Shown here: piece after piece, positions 49,501 through 59,068 of the stretch
How positions within the stretch are numbered: the stretch's first letter is position 1
Layout: each line of letters opens with the position of its first letter
NCBI GenBank assembly: GCA_904063045.1
Contig: CAJFCJ010000019.1
Coordinates: forward strand, 920,570-984,569
Length of the DNA stretch: 64,000 nucleotides
Direction of reading: 5' to 3'
DNA from: Dimorphilus gyrociliatus
Lineage: Eukaryota > Annelida > Polychaeta > Dinophilidae
Program-made: the position numbers and the translations under genes
Notes under the pieces: model-generated
Databases searched by the model: none
What the model saw: only the letters and a program-made list of their open reading frames with translations
Told to the model about the DNA's origin: nothing

Positions 49501-50710
49501 CACTAATCATGCTAAAGAGGAATAAGAAAATCTATTCAGCCATAAAGCAGTTACCTGATTTAATAGGTTCCTCTACTATATACCTTCTCCTTAACACTCC
49601 TCTTCCTTCGTCTAAAATATAATAATAGCTGACATTAATATCAGGGTATTGATATAATAATTTGCAAACTATAAGTTATTACCATCCGCAATTCTTACGT
49701 AAACCGCTTTTAAAAGAATTTCTCCATCCTTTCTATACATATGTAGAATCTCTGGCATTTTCTCACAGAGTTCTCTGACGTTTGATGATCTATGAGTGTT
49801 CAATTTTAAATCGCGTTTAAATTTTAATCTGAATGCTTCGCTAAAATCTCTCAAAGGAAGATCTTCAGGTCCTACTTCAATTAACATGTCTCTTACAGCT
49901 ATAACAAATGACTTCTTCAGGAAGCATTTATGCGGTCCATTACAATCTTCTGAATCTTCTACCTTGCATATTAGCTTTACCATCTTCCCTTTCATATTTT
50001 CAACAATTTCTGTAGTTTCCTTCTCAAATGTTGTTGGCTATCGACAAGGAAAAAGATTTGGCGATTATTTAAAAAAAAATTTAATATAGAAGTTTGTTAT
50101 TAATGGATGAATTAATGAGTAAATAAATATAGGTATTTTTTTTTTATTGAGTACAATTTAAGGCGTATTTCGCCAACCAAATACTTTTTACTGTCTATTA
50201 CAATTGAAATGTTTAGACGGTGTTATATAAAAGGTAGTACTTTAATTCCTCTTATCTAATTCGTTCAAGAATCAATTAAAGAGTAAAAATTACGTTAAGT
50301 ATAAAATTTCTAACCTTATGTCGAATTTCATGTCTCATATTTTTTCTCATTTCCATGCCAGTATTAACACGTGTTCTAAATCTTGCTGCCTTTTCTTCAG
50401 TTTTAACTCTCTTTTCTAGGTCGACTTTTTTAGTTTTCTGACCTCTGACCAGTTTGGCAATTTGTTCGTCTTTCTTAGTTGCTTGACCGTAAACAAGATA
50501 GATACCATTCAAGAATACCAGCTTCCCAACGTCTGGATTCTTTTCAAAATATTCTACCTCCGACCGATATCCTATCTTCTTGAACGGAATAATAGGACGA
50601 ACATGAAGTAGTTCTCCGTATGATTTGTGCAACTCCGCAAAGGTTTGACCATGTGGTGCTGAGATTAAAATTGCACGTATTATCGACTTCATTTCTTCGG
50701 CTTCCTCCAT
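46557..50710 (-). CDS. TDRD5: TDRD5/Tejas-type germline protein: three LOTUS domains and one extended Tudor domain, 1019 aa
   Basis: Minus-strand exons 50710-50315, 50037-49683, 49611-49555, 48870-47674, 47611-46557 (phases 0,1,1,1; 3060 nt). LOTUS 1 (about 1-75: MKSIIRAILISAPHGQTFAEL), LOTUS 2 (about 170-240: VIAVRDMLIEVGPEDLPLRDF) and LOTUS 3 (about 370-450: MVEIVRSMTKVECLTVEEF). The extended Tudor (about 505-640) has VSMVLNPSHFWLQIWG and the aromatic-cage strand SIYFVDYGEISS. The last 350 residues are low in recognisable motifs, with a nuclear-signal-like KRQK stretch. Three LOTUS plus one Tudor is the TDRD5 layout; TDRD7 has three Tudors. TDRD5/Tejas binds RNA and Vasa-type helicases through LOTUS domains and serves piRNA biogenesis in germ granules. 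Poly(A) signal at 46470 (-). Expected in germline or stem cells. Confidence 0.9.
48871..49554 (-). other. Long TDRD5 intron
   Basis: 684-bp AT-rich intron between exons 3 and 4, longer than the other introns of this gene. No exon or element recognised. Confidence 0.5.
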
Positions 50711-51343
50711 TCTTCTAGTTTTCTTATGGACTTTCTTACCTTCAAATTAATAAACTATTATAGACAACAAGAAAAAAGAAAAAAATATGATAAAACAACA
50801 ATAAAAAGTCAAAATACTTGGAATTTCGTAATATCAACTCCCCGATGTGAGTTAACTTTTTAACTTATGGATAGTCGTCATTGACTGCTGATTGGTTACA
50901 TAAAAAACCCTCTTCAAACGCTGATTGGTCCACTCGTATTTAGCGCCAAAAGACATTTCGGAAAATCAATAGTAATAAAAAAAATACGAAAATGATGATA
51001 CCTAATCGAAACTGGACTGCAAAAATGGCGGTTGTGTAGTTGCATATTATCTGCTACTCTGAGTCAGTGTTTTTAAAGGTAAATACAAGTAGAAGTTAGT
51101 TTCGTTTGTCTGCAATAAAATACATTGACAAATTTAGAAAAATAGTATGTAATTGTGTTCGATATGCCAGTTTATATTCTAAGTGTAGCAGTGTAGACTA
51201 GGATTGCATGAAGCCAGCGGTATTGAGTTAAGTTACTGATTGTTTAATAGAGATAACATTTTACTAACCCTCCTCTCCCATCTTTGTTTGGAGTTGTTGT
51301 ATTCTAATTTATGCCACTGGTTTCATGATTTCAGAGTATACCA
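50711..51343. promoter_or_regulatory. Divergent TDRD5 / GID8 promoter with E2F and paired NF-Y sites
   Basis: Two inverted CCAAT boxes, CTGATTGG at 50888-50895 and 50921-50928, are spaced exactly 33 bp (three helical turns). They are followed by TTTAGCGCCAAAA (50939-50951), a near-perfect E2F site. AAAATGGCGG just after 51021 resembles YY1. A 5' UTR intron of GID8 is likely: donor AAAG|gtaaat near 51080 and acceptor ttcag near 51335. Confidence 0.6.
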
Positions 51344-52033
51344 ATGAGCGCTGAAAGAACCGACGTAAGCGAAAAAGAGAAATGGATGCAAATGATGAAT
51401 CAAATGCACTTCTCCCGAACTGAAATGAACAGCTTGATTATGGATTACTTAGTAGCAGAGGGCTTCAAAGAGGCTGCTGAAAAATTCAGCATGGAGTCTG
51501 GAATTCAACCTAAAGAAGATCTAGATGAACTTGATAAAAGGATTAAGATTAGGGAGGCAATTCAAAACGGAAATTTAATTGAAGCCATGTCCATTGTGAA
51601 TAATTATTATCCTGAACTGTTAGACACAAACCCTCGCTTATTTTTTCTTTTGCATCAGCAACATCTTATTGAACTGATACGAGATGGAAAAATAATGGAA
51701 GCCATTGAATATGCCCACTCTACAATGTCTGAGCAAGCAGAACAAAATTCTGAATTACGTTTAGACCTAGAAAAGACCTTGGCGTTGCTGGCATTCGAAA
51801 AACCTGAGAACTCCCCTTTTGGCGACCTTTTGAGACCAGCTCAAAGACAGCGAGTTGCTAGTGAACTAAATGCTGCTGTTCTTGAAATGGAAGATAAAGC
51901 CAATGCCACTCAGTTAACTATGTCTTTGAAACAATTATACTGGGCTCAAGATGTTCTAGAGAAGCAGAAAATTTCTTTTCCCTTTCTCTCTGATTTAACA
52001 AGTGCAACATTTCAAACTGGCAAATTGACTTAA
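51344..52033 (+). CDS. GID8: GID8 (TWA1), core subunit of the GID/CTLH E3 ubiquitin ligase, 229 aa
   Basis: Single coding exon, 229 codons (human 228). LisH motif about 28-60 (MNSLIMDYLVAEGFKEAAEKF), CTLH about 61-118 (RIKIREAIQNGNLIEAM, PELLDTN), CRA about 114-210 (QQHLIELIRDGK, LALLAFEKPENSPFGDLL). GID8 scaffolds the CTLH ubiquitin ligase that degrades gluconeogenic enzymes in yeast and various regulators in animals. The ATG directly follows a splice-acceptor-like ttcag, fitting a 5' UTR intron. No poly(A) signal is seen before the next gene starts 86 bp later. Confidence 0.96.
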   Translation: MSAERTDVSEKEKWMQMMNQMHFSRTEMNSLIMDYLVAEGFKEAAEKFSMESGIQPKEDLDELDKRIKIREAIQNGNLIEAMSIVNNYYPELLDTNPRLFFLLHQQHLIELIRDGKIMEAIEYAHSTMSEQAEQNSELRLDLEKTLALLAFEKPENSPFGDLLRPAQRQRVASELNAAVLEMEDKANATQLTMSLKQLYWAQDVLEKQKISFPFLSDLTSATFQTGKLT

Positions 52034-52119
52034 ATTTCTAGTTTTTACAATATATTATTTAATTTTTCGTTTGAATATTTTCTAGTTTGTATATTTATTT
52101 AATCGTTGCATTGCAGAAT
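52034..52119 (+). other. 86-bp intercistronic gap GID8 / glycosyltransferase
   Basis: T-rich spacer without AATAAA. It contains two splice-acceptor-like ends, tattttctag (near 52084) and gcattgcag (near 52116), the latter 3 bp before the next ATG. Possible operon-type junction resolved by trans-splicing, or a cis-spliced read-through transcript. Confidence 0.45.
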
Positions 52120-53163
52120 ATGAGAAGATGTAAGATATCTCGGCTTAGAATGGGAAAAAAGAATTTTATACGTTGTTTCTTCGCAATCTGTTTTACAATA
52201 CCTTTAATATACATTGCCTATAGTCATAATCTTGTGGCGTATATAAAAGCAAAACCTCTTCGGGATTTTCGATATCCTCTTGATATAGATATGCGCGAAT
52301 TATTGAATACCATTTCTAAGGGAAAAAAGCCTATCTATCCACCTGTAAATAAATTTATTGCTCCACCTGTTCTTGAGGACGATACAAAATGTAAGGCAAT
52401 GGATGGAGATGATGAGCCACTTTGGATTTTAATGATTATTAAGTCAAAGATTGATAACTTTGACATACGTAAAGCAATTCGAAGTACTTGGGGTGATGAA
52501 TATCAATTTGCCGTTTTGCCCATGAGAAGAATTTTTGTTCTGGGTATACGAACACGAGATCTCCAATTGCAAAGGGAAATAGGAATAGAATCAAGTCAAT
52601 ACGGGGATATTGTTCAGTATTATTTCGAAGATCACTACTTTAATAATACATATAAAGTAATGGCAGGACTAAAGTGGGCTAGGACGAATTGCAGAGGTCC
52701 ACAGTATATTATGATGGTTGATGATGACTTTTATGTAAATACACATAAACTTAGAGACTTTTTAGATAAACCTCTAGGAGGTGTTATTGCAGCATATGTA
52801 AACAACAACTCCATACCCATAAGGCAATGGTCTTCAAAATGGTATATCTCTCTAGAAGAATATCCATATAGATTTTGGCCAGCCCACCCTAATGGGGGAT
52901 TCATTCTTATGGAATACAAAACTAGCTATGACTTGCTTACTGTTTTGGAGTACTTGAAATACTTGAGATTTGATGATGTGCTAATAGGCATTGCAGCTCT
53001 TAAAATGAATGTTCAGCTAAAACACAATGATAAAATCATTCCTGATCCAATAAAATATGAGGATGAAAAATTTTTTCAAGCTTTAGCTGTTCATGGTGTT
53101 AAATCAGCTAAAGTTCTTACAGAAATCTGGAAGAGGCAAATCTCCTATAGAAGACTAAAGTAA
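52120..53163 (+). CDS. Beta-1,3-galactosyltransferase-family (GT31) type II membrane protein, 347 aa
   Basis: Single exon. Short basic N-terminus, TM anchor (about 17-36: NFIRCFFAICFTIPLIYIAY), then stem and lumenal catalytic domain. GT31 motifs: RKAIRSTWG (the family RxxWxxT/RxTWG motif), FVLGIRTRD, EDHYFNNTYK, the metal-binding VDDDFYVN (DxD), and FDDVLIG corresponding to EDVxxG. The usual YCxGxGYV motif reads WPAHPNGGFIL, a Cys-less variant. The protein adds Gal, GlcNAc or GalNAc in beta-1,3 linkage in the Golgi; acceptor and donor cannot be told from sequence, and it resembles fly brainiac-type enzymes. The start at 52120 gives a clean signal anchor. Convergent with RPB6, whose 3' end it probably overlaps. 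Confidence 0.9.
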   Translation: MRRCKISRLRMGKKNFIRCFFAICFTIPLIYIAYSHNLVAYIKAKPLRDFRYPLDIDMRELLNTISKGKKPIYPPVNKFIAPPVLEDDTKCKAMDGDDEPLWILMIIKSKIDNFDIRKAIRSTWGDEYQFAVLPMRRIFVLGIRTRDLQLQREIGIESSQYGDIVQYYFEDHYFNNTYKVMAGLKWARTNCRGPQYIMMVDDDFYVNTHKLRDFLDKPLGGVIAAYVNNNSIPIRQWSSKWYISLEEYPYRFWPAHPNGGFILMEYKTSYDLLTVLEYLKYLRFDDVLIGIAALKMNVQLKHNDKIIPDPIKYEDEKFFQALAVHGVKSAKVLTEIWKRQISYRRLK

Positions 53164-53319
53164 GATAACGTTTTAAAATATCAAAAAATCCTTTTATTCA
53201 CAGTTTTCCTTTTCACATTTACAGGGCAAAATCAAAGATAAAGTGGTAATTTTAGTAGCTTTAGAATTTTAATTGACTTTTTATAGACATACAACTAAAA
53301 AATAATTGTTCGTTTTTAA

Positions 53320-53697
53320 TCAATCGTTAATTATTAATTCGTCGATTCCCCAATCTTCATAGCTGCCGTCTGGTAAATATCGTCGAATTATTATTGGAAT
53401 TTTCTTTGCCTTAAGTTCTTTCATAGCTATCGCCAGGGGATCTGTTTCCCTCTCCAATTCGACCATAATCGGAGCGCACATAGCTATCTGAAGGGCTCGT
53501 GTCCCTAACACCCGGGCTTTTTCATATTTCGTCATAAAAGGTGTAGTCATTCGTTTTGAGGGATCAACTTGCTTTCCCTCGCTTGCCGGTAAAACTTCCA
53601 TTCTCTCCCCTTCAGCATGATCTTCCACATCCTCAACTGGGTCGTCATCTTCATCTAATTCGTCGTGCTCATAAGCTGCGTCTTCTTCGTCCGCCAT
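53320..53697 (-). CDS. POLR2F: RPB6 / RPABC2, shared subunit of RNA polymerases I, II and III, 125 aa
   Basis: Single exon. Acidic N-terminal tail ([20 protein letters not shown]) and the highly conserved core [32 protein letters not shown]-like [36 protein letters not shown]. Human RPB6 is almost identical from TTP onward. It is part of the polymerase clamp base in the nucleus. The gene is intronless here. Minus-strand AATAAA at 53198-53193, 120 bp past the stop and only 30 bp from the end of the glycosyltransferase CDS. Confidence 0.98.
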   Translation of the reverse strand: MADEEDAAYEHDELDEDDDPVEDVEDHAEGERMEVLPASEGKQVDPSKRMTTPFMTKYEKARVLGTRALQIAMCAPIMVELERETDPLAIAMKELKAKKIPIIIRRYLPDGSYEDWGIDELIIND

Positions 53698-54829
53698 GTT
53701 AAAAATCGTCTGCTTTACGCTATCGTATTGTAGTAAAATATTCTAGTCGTTGATCTTATGCTTGCAATGAATACTACTAGCGACACCTATTCCATCAGGC
53801 AATTATTAAAAGTTTGATAATAAATAATTTTATATGAATCCCACTTAATTAAAGAATTAAAAAAATTATACTATTAAAAAAAAAGTATATTGAGCAATAA
53901 TTAAGTATTTACTTTTTGCGAAGTTTATTTGAGAGGAAATCTTTCGTGTGGGAGGATTTCGATGAAACACTAAAAAGATGGCGTCCTTGTTTTGATTTAC
54001 ACACTGTGCTTTTCGTTACAAATTTTCGCATAAGCCAATGAATCTCGAACTATGCACGCAAGCTTGAATTGCACCTTGTCTATGTTAATCAAGTGAGTAT
54101 GTTATGGCATAATAATTCGATATGTACCTAGAGTAATATTCATCATATATTATTTTGGCTTGTGAACTTAAGATGACCGCCGTTCTATTTTTTCCCTCTG
54201 ATGCTTATCAGTTTGTAAGGGACACGTAGATCGTCTGATTCATCACTTATAATAATGAATGGGGTGATGATTTCGATTTCGCAATTGCGCTTTCTGATCA
54301 CCTGTCTGACTAATATGGATGGGTATCCTCTTTGGAAAAACATGTGTTTAACATTTCGAAACAAATTTAATTTAATGACTTAATTCGAACGTGAGCTATC
54401 GCTAATATCTTCTATTTTCGTGTGTATAAGTTCCGATTGAATGACTTGATAGATGAAATTGAAAAAGGATTACAAGTGGAGGATTTATGAAAATGAATAA
54501 TTAATCTCTTAGTCGTCTGGCCTTTGTAGGCTTTCCATTTAGCGACATTTTCTTCAAAGCTTGTGGTTGATTGATACCTAACAGTTTATTAGTCATTTTC
54601 AATAGCATTAAAGGTTATACTCTGGTCAAGACAAATAAATGCTATTGGTTGAACAGACCATAATTAGCGAATAGGTTTGTTTGTTTGTGGAGTGAATTGT
54701 TACAAAAGCACAAAAGTTACGAGAATATTGTAATTTACTTATCGGCAACCAGTGCATTCTCTATCCACACAGGCCAAGCGAACATTTGGCAGCCGTCCAG
54801 GTCGTTTTGGCATTGTAAGTTTGTCAATT
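53698..54829. promoter_or_regulatory. Divergent RPB6 / RALGPS promoter and RALGPS 5' UTR
   Basis: AAAGATGGCGTCC at 53974-53986 is a good YY1-type site near the expected RALGPS start. A 5' UTR intron is likely: donor AATCAA|gtgagta near 54091, acceptor cacacag near 54771. No protein-coding signal; the open frames around 54685-54918 overlap the UTR and exon 1. Confidence 0.5.
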
Positions 54830-57367
54830 ATGTCAAACGCAGACTACAACATATCCTTTCAGCGTTTTGTGAGAAAAATGGCCGCGAGTATTTTGAAGGA
54901 TTCGTCTCAGGAGAATAACACTGGTCATATAAACATGGCTGCACTAGATTCAGCTGATATCCTCCGTGACACATCTTTCGCTAGCTGCGACTTCCCTGCC
55001 AATTCGACGCATAATAAACGTTCATACGACGCCAACGTTTTCGACATCTTAAAAGTACCCCCGGAAGATTTCGCTGTAAGTCTACCCCTTAATTGCTTAA
55101 TTTATAGTATTTTATGTTTATAAATTGATGTTATCAACCTTTTTATTGCAGAGTCAAATAACTCTCATGTACTTGTCAGTATTCAAAAAAATTGAACCCG
55201 AGGTAAGTAATAGGATAATATGAGTTTAATTGCCAATATATGTTAATGCAATGTAGTTCGGAATACCAATAACGTTTTATTATAAACAGGAACTAATAAG
55301 TTGTGCATGGAATAATAAAGATAAATTGGAAAAAGCACCGAATATTGTTGCCTTTACGCAGTGTTTTAATCATGTTTGTTTTTTATTTTTTTTATTTTTC
55401 TCTCTCCCTTTTCTCATTCTTTCTCTTCATCTTTTCAAAATTCATATTCATATTGTATATATTATTTTCTTGAGTATAAAATATCATTTTAATCAAATCA
55501 AGGTTAACTTTTGGGTTCAAGGAGAGATCCTCAAAGCCGAGAGTGTTCGTTTACGAGCTGATATTCTTGCCCATTTCATCAAAATATCTAAAGTACGTTA
55601 TTTACAGCAATAGCTGTTTATTTATCTTATCATGTTCTAATCTGTGTAAATATCTAGAACAAATTTTTTGCATACACATACAAATTCATATATATATATA
55701 TATATATACAGTGTATATAACAATATGTACAAAAGGAAATTTATAGGATTATATCAAATGATTTAATTTCCTATTGTATTACTATTAAATATCTATTAAA
55801 TTTTTCTATTTGCAGAAATTATTTGAAAAACAAAATCTACACGGAGTAATGGCTGTAATCTCGGCATTACAAAGTGCTCCGATTTATAGGCTTTTCAGTA
55901 CGTGGACCGTAAGTACAAATAAACAAAAAGAAGAACAATTATTTGTTCTTAGATATTTAATAGTAAAAAATGATGTTGTAATAAGCTTAATTATTAATAA
56001 ATATAATAGCTTATGGCCCAAAAAGAAAAAAGAACTTTCGAGAAATTAGCCGAATTATTTTCGGAAGAGAGCAATAGAACTAATTTAAGACAATTTTTGG
56101 CTAATGCTAAAAACGATTGTATTCCTTACTTGGGTATGATTTGCATTTGAACTTTGTAATATTTATATACATATATGATTACAATTCTTTTTTTTTTTTT
56201 TTTTTAAAAAAACAAATAAAAATAAAAAATAGGGTTATATCTTTCCGACTTGGTTTATATTGATGTCGCTCACCCGCATTCCGGTGGATTGGACAAAGAA
56301 CCACGACGATCAGCCATTAATAATATTTTACGAACACTTGCGGATTTTCAACAATCTTCTTATTCGAATTTACAACCACTCGAACATATACAAAGCTATT
56401 TCAAAGATGTTCGATATATTGAAGAATTACAAAAGTTTGTGGAGGATGAAAATTTTAAGAAATCTCTCGCGCTGGAACCTGGTCAAGAAGCTGTTGAGAG
56501 TCAATCAGGCTATCATAGTTCAACTTTGAATTCTCGACATTCAGCTGACGACCTAGTCACGAGTAATACACCGTGTTCAAAAGAGAGAGATACCGCTCAT
56601 ACAATGCCTGCGAAACTCACTGCTGCCTATGCACAAGGTCAACGCCATCTTTTGGATGACAGCGAACTCGCACCGTCGTGTTCAACTTCAAAATCTGATG
56701 GTATGTAATTATAATTCAATAAAATATTCGTATATGCTGTATGACTTATACGATAGAGGAATATTACTAAAATATTCAATTTTCTTTCGTACTATTTAAA
56801 GATATCGAAAACGAAAAAAGTGATTCTGAATTTGAGTCTTTGAGATCAACGTCCTGCTTTCCTCGATCTAGAAAAAACTCGTGAGTTAATTAAAATGAAT
56901 CTTTAATTAATTAATTGTGTCTTTTTTTCTTAAGAAAAATATTTTCCCCGTTTAGAAGTCGGAGAGAATGGAAATGCGACACTGATGACGTCTGTAAAGA
57001 GATATCAATGGAAGGTGTTGCGAAAAGAAAAGTACTGCTGAAGGACGGAAAGCGCCCAATGATGGTTTCTTGGGAAACTTATTGGTTGGCTTTAGTTGGT
57101 TCTAGTTTATTCTATTTCCCTCATAAAAGTTTACGGTTGTCAAAGAATCGAAAACATTTTAAAAAGAACGCATGTAATATGTCGCGAATAGCCGGTTGGA
57201 ATGTGATGCCTCTTGAACAAAACGTCTTCCAAATTTACAACGGAAAAGAAGGACATTTGATTAAATTTAAATTTGATAATGTTGAAGAAAAGAACAGATG
57301 GATGGAGGCTACAAAAGCAGCTTGTGCTCAAGACAATCAAGACGAGGATTTAATAGATTTGTGCTAG
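54830..57367 (+). CDS. RALGPS: RALGPS, Ral guanine-nucleotide exchange factor with PH domain, 548 aa
   Basis: Exons 54830-55075, 55152-55202, 55290-55373, 55503-55592, 55816-55908, 56010-56133, 56233-56700, 56802-56880, 56956-57367 (1647 nt, phases consistent). The CDC25/RasGEF domain (about 70-290) shows [60 protein letters not shown] and [14 protein letters not shown]. Then [15 protein letters not shown], a polar linker with RHLLDDSEL, and a C-terminal PH domain (about 430-545: [21 protein letters not shown]). Vertebrate RALGPS1/2 have the same order and activate RalA/B at membranes via the PH domain. The proline-rich SH3 ligand of the vertebrate linker is not obvious here. The start at 54830 is the first in-frame ATG; Met at 54881 is an alternative. 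Confidence 0.93.
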
Positions 57368-57990
57368 ACTTTTCCTTCGTGTAACTTCGTAATATTTGCA
57401 TCTCAAACGCCGGAGCCGTCTACCCTTTTTTTTTTATCTAAGGAGGCAAACATATTATTTACGGTGCAAATTTTTTTTATAACTGGTTTATACGTAGCAG
57501 GCCTTGTACATGTCGCTTTAATAGGATTTTGTTCTTTGCTATTGCGGCAAATATTTTTGTATACGGTGTAAGTGTAAGAAAAGTTTATTTTTGACAAGTC
57601 GAAAAAAACATGTTGAAGTTGTTAAAATCGTTTATCTCACTAATTACGGGCACTTGTAAACCCGCCGGGCTCAATCCAGTTAAACATTCAAAACGCGTGA
57701 CTCGAACTATTTAATTGACTCGCCTCGAGCCTTTTAAACGGACGCGTTTAAGGTCAAAAACATTCTTCTCTCTCTACTCGAATAATACGATACTAGCTGC
57801 CTAATGTAGGTGGAATGCTAATATGCACGCGTCGAAGAAATGATAATAATTAGCGAAAGGTAGTTGGTCGTAACGGAAGAATTCTATTGGCTGATGTTGC
57901 CCGCCAATCCGAACGTCCCGCCCCGCCCCCTATGCGCTTCAACGCTGTTCCTGCCATTGACAATCGACTCGGAGATTTGAATGACGAAAC
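57368..57990. promoter_or_regulatory. Olig upstream region with GC box and CCAAT
   Basis: RALGPS 3' UTR, then 300 bp of more complex, less AT-rich DNA. CCAAT (57904-57908) and CCCGCCCCGCCCCC (57917-57930, Sp/KLF-type GC box) lie 60-90 bp ahead of the Olig ATG. No poly(A) hexamer was found for RALGPS. Confidence 0.5.
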
Positions 57991-58145
57991 ATGACGGACT
58001 ACGAGATAGACGTTACATCTATAGCATCCCCCTCTTCTGTATTCAGCTGCAGCTCGGACGAAATGCAGTCAGAGGGAACTCCTTCAATAATGGGAGGAGA
58101 AGGAGAAATGATAAACAGGAAATCAGGAAACGGCAGTTCACGTAA
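57981..58145 (+). other. Out-of-frame upstream ORF overlapping the Olig start
   Basis: An ATG 10 bp before the Olig ATG opens 54 codons in another frame, ending with TAA at 58145. Its context (tgaATGa, T at -3) is weak; the Olig ATG (aacATGa, A at -3) is better. Leaky scanning would be needed to reach the Olig start. Confidence 0.5.
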
Positions 58146-58608
58146 CCGGAAAATCAGTAAAGAGATAAATGACGACGACCTTCAGCGTCTTCGCTTAAAA
58201 ATAAATAGTCGGGAAAGGAAAAGGATGCACGATTTAAATAGCGCTTTGGACGGCCTCCGCGAAGTGATGCCTTACTCCCATGGACCAAGCGTTCGAAAAT
58301 TATCAAAAATAGCTACTCTACTATTGGCCAAGAACTACATTCTAATGTTACAAAATTCAGTGGCCGAAATGAAAAAATTAGTAAGCGACGTTAGCAACCA
58401 TAGAGTTACATCTTTTCCAACAATATCACCACCAACTTCATTTGCCAATCGAACCTCAACTACGAAAGGAAATTGCCCGTGTGCCGACTGCTCTTCGACA
58501 AGTTCACCGATGCTTTTACCACCACGTTTCGCACATCCGGCCATTTTTCCACCAATTTCTTTAAAATTACCAACATCCAGTTCCCAACACAGTCCTAATT
58601 TGCCTTAA
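57991..58608 (+). CDS. OLIG: Olig-family bHLH transcription factor, single exon, 205 aa
   Basis: The bHLH domain at about 67-125 contains [40 protein letters not shown] and [13 protein letters not shown], nearly identical to vertebrate Olig1-3, and closer to Olig than to bHLHe22/23. A Ser-rich acidic N-terminus precedes it. After it comes a Pro/Ser-rich tail with CPCADC (162-167), resembling the CPC-x-x-C motif near the C-terminus of vertebrate Olig2/3. Vertebrate Olig genes are also intronless in the coding part. Olig factors act as repressors binding E-boxes such as CAGATG in neural progenitors. The protein is shorter than vertebrate Olig2 (about 320). Confidence 0.92.
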   Translation: MTDYEIDVTSIASPSSVFSCSSDEMQSEGTPSIMGGEGEMINRKSGNGSSRNRKISKEINDDDLQRLRLKINSRERKRMHDLNSALDGLREVMPYSHGPSVRKLSKIATLLLAKNYILMLQNSVAEMKKLVSDVSNHRVTSFPTISPPTSFANRTSTTKGNCPCADCSSTSSPMLLPPRFAHPAIFPPISLKLPTSSSQHSPNLP

Positions 58609-58980
58609 AAGAGAAAACAAGAAAAAAAACCTTCTGCATATTTTTTTTTAAAAAAAAATGAAAAAGAAAAACTTTATTTTTTCTACTAAAATTTGTTTTT
58701 TCTCTATATTTTTTTATACAATTTTATGCTTGTTTATGACATATATATTATATATCCTTTATATCATTCCATTACTATCTTATCATCCTTCTTTTCTCAT
58801 CATTTAACGTACATGTTACTAATTTTCATTCGTGCATTTAAGTCCCCTTGTATTTTTTTATTTTCTATATACTTGTGTATTGTTTGTCAACCGATTTATA
58901 AAGGTAAAATACAAACATATTAACAACTTATAAAGAAAAGAATTGATCATTAAGTATGTCTGAACAAGATTGTAAACAGG

Positions 58981-59068
58981 CAGATGTGGTTGGAAGTTGT
59001 GGTAAGAAGATGCGGGTGTCTCAGCATGCTGAGATCGGTAGCCTGCAGAAACGTTCAGCACCCATCTG
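58981..59068. promoter_or_regulatory. Paired CAGATG/CATCTG E-boxes around a 16-bp palindrome
   Basis: CAGATG at 58981-58986 and CATCTG at 59063-59068, both embedded in GGCAGATG/CATCTGCC, flank the perfect palindrome TCTCAGCATGCTGAGA (59019-59034). CAGATG-type E-boxes are bound by Olig/neurogenin-class bHLH dimers. Located about 370 bp after the Olig stop. Confidence 0.4.

Noticed and set aside
58858-59061. Minus-strand 67-codon frame over the E-box/palindrome cluster
   Set aside because: No similarity or splice context; the open frame ends in AT-rich junk. The symmetric motifs are a better explanation of the ordered sequence.
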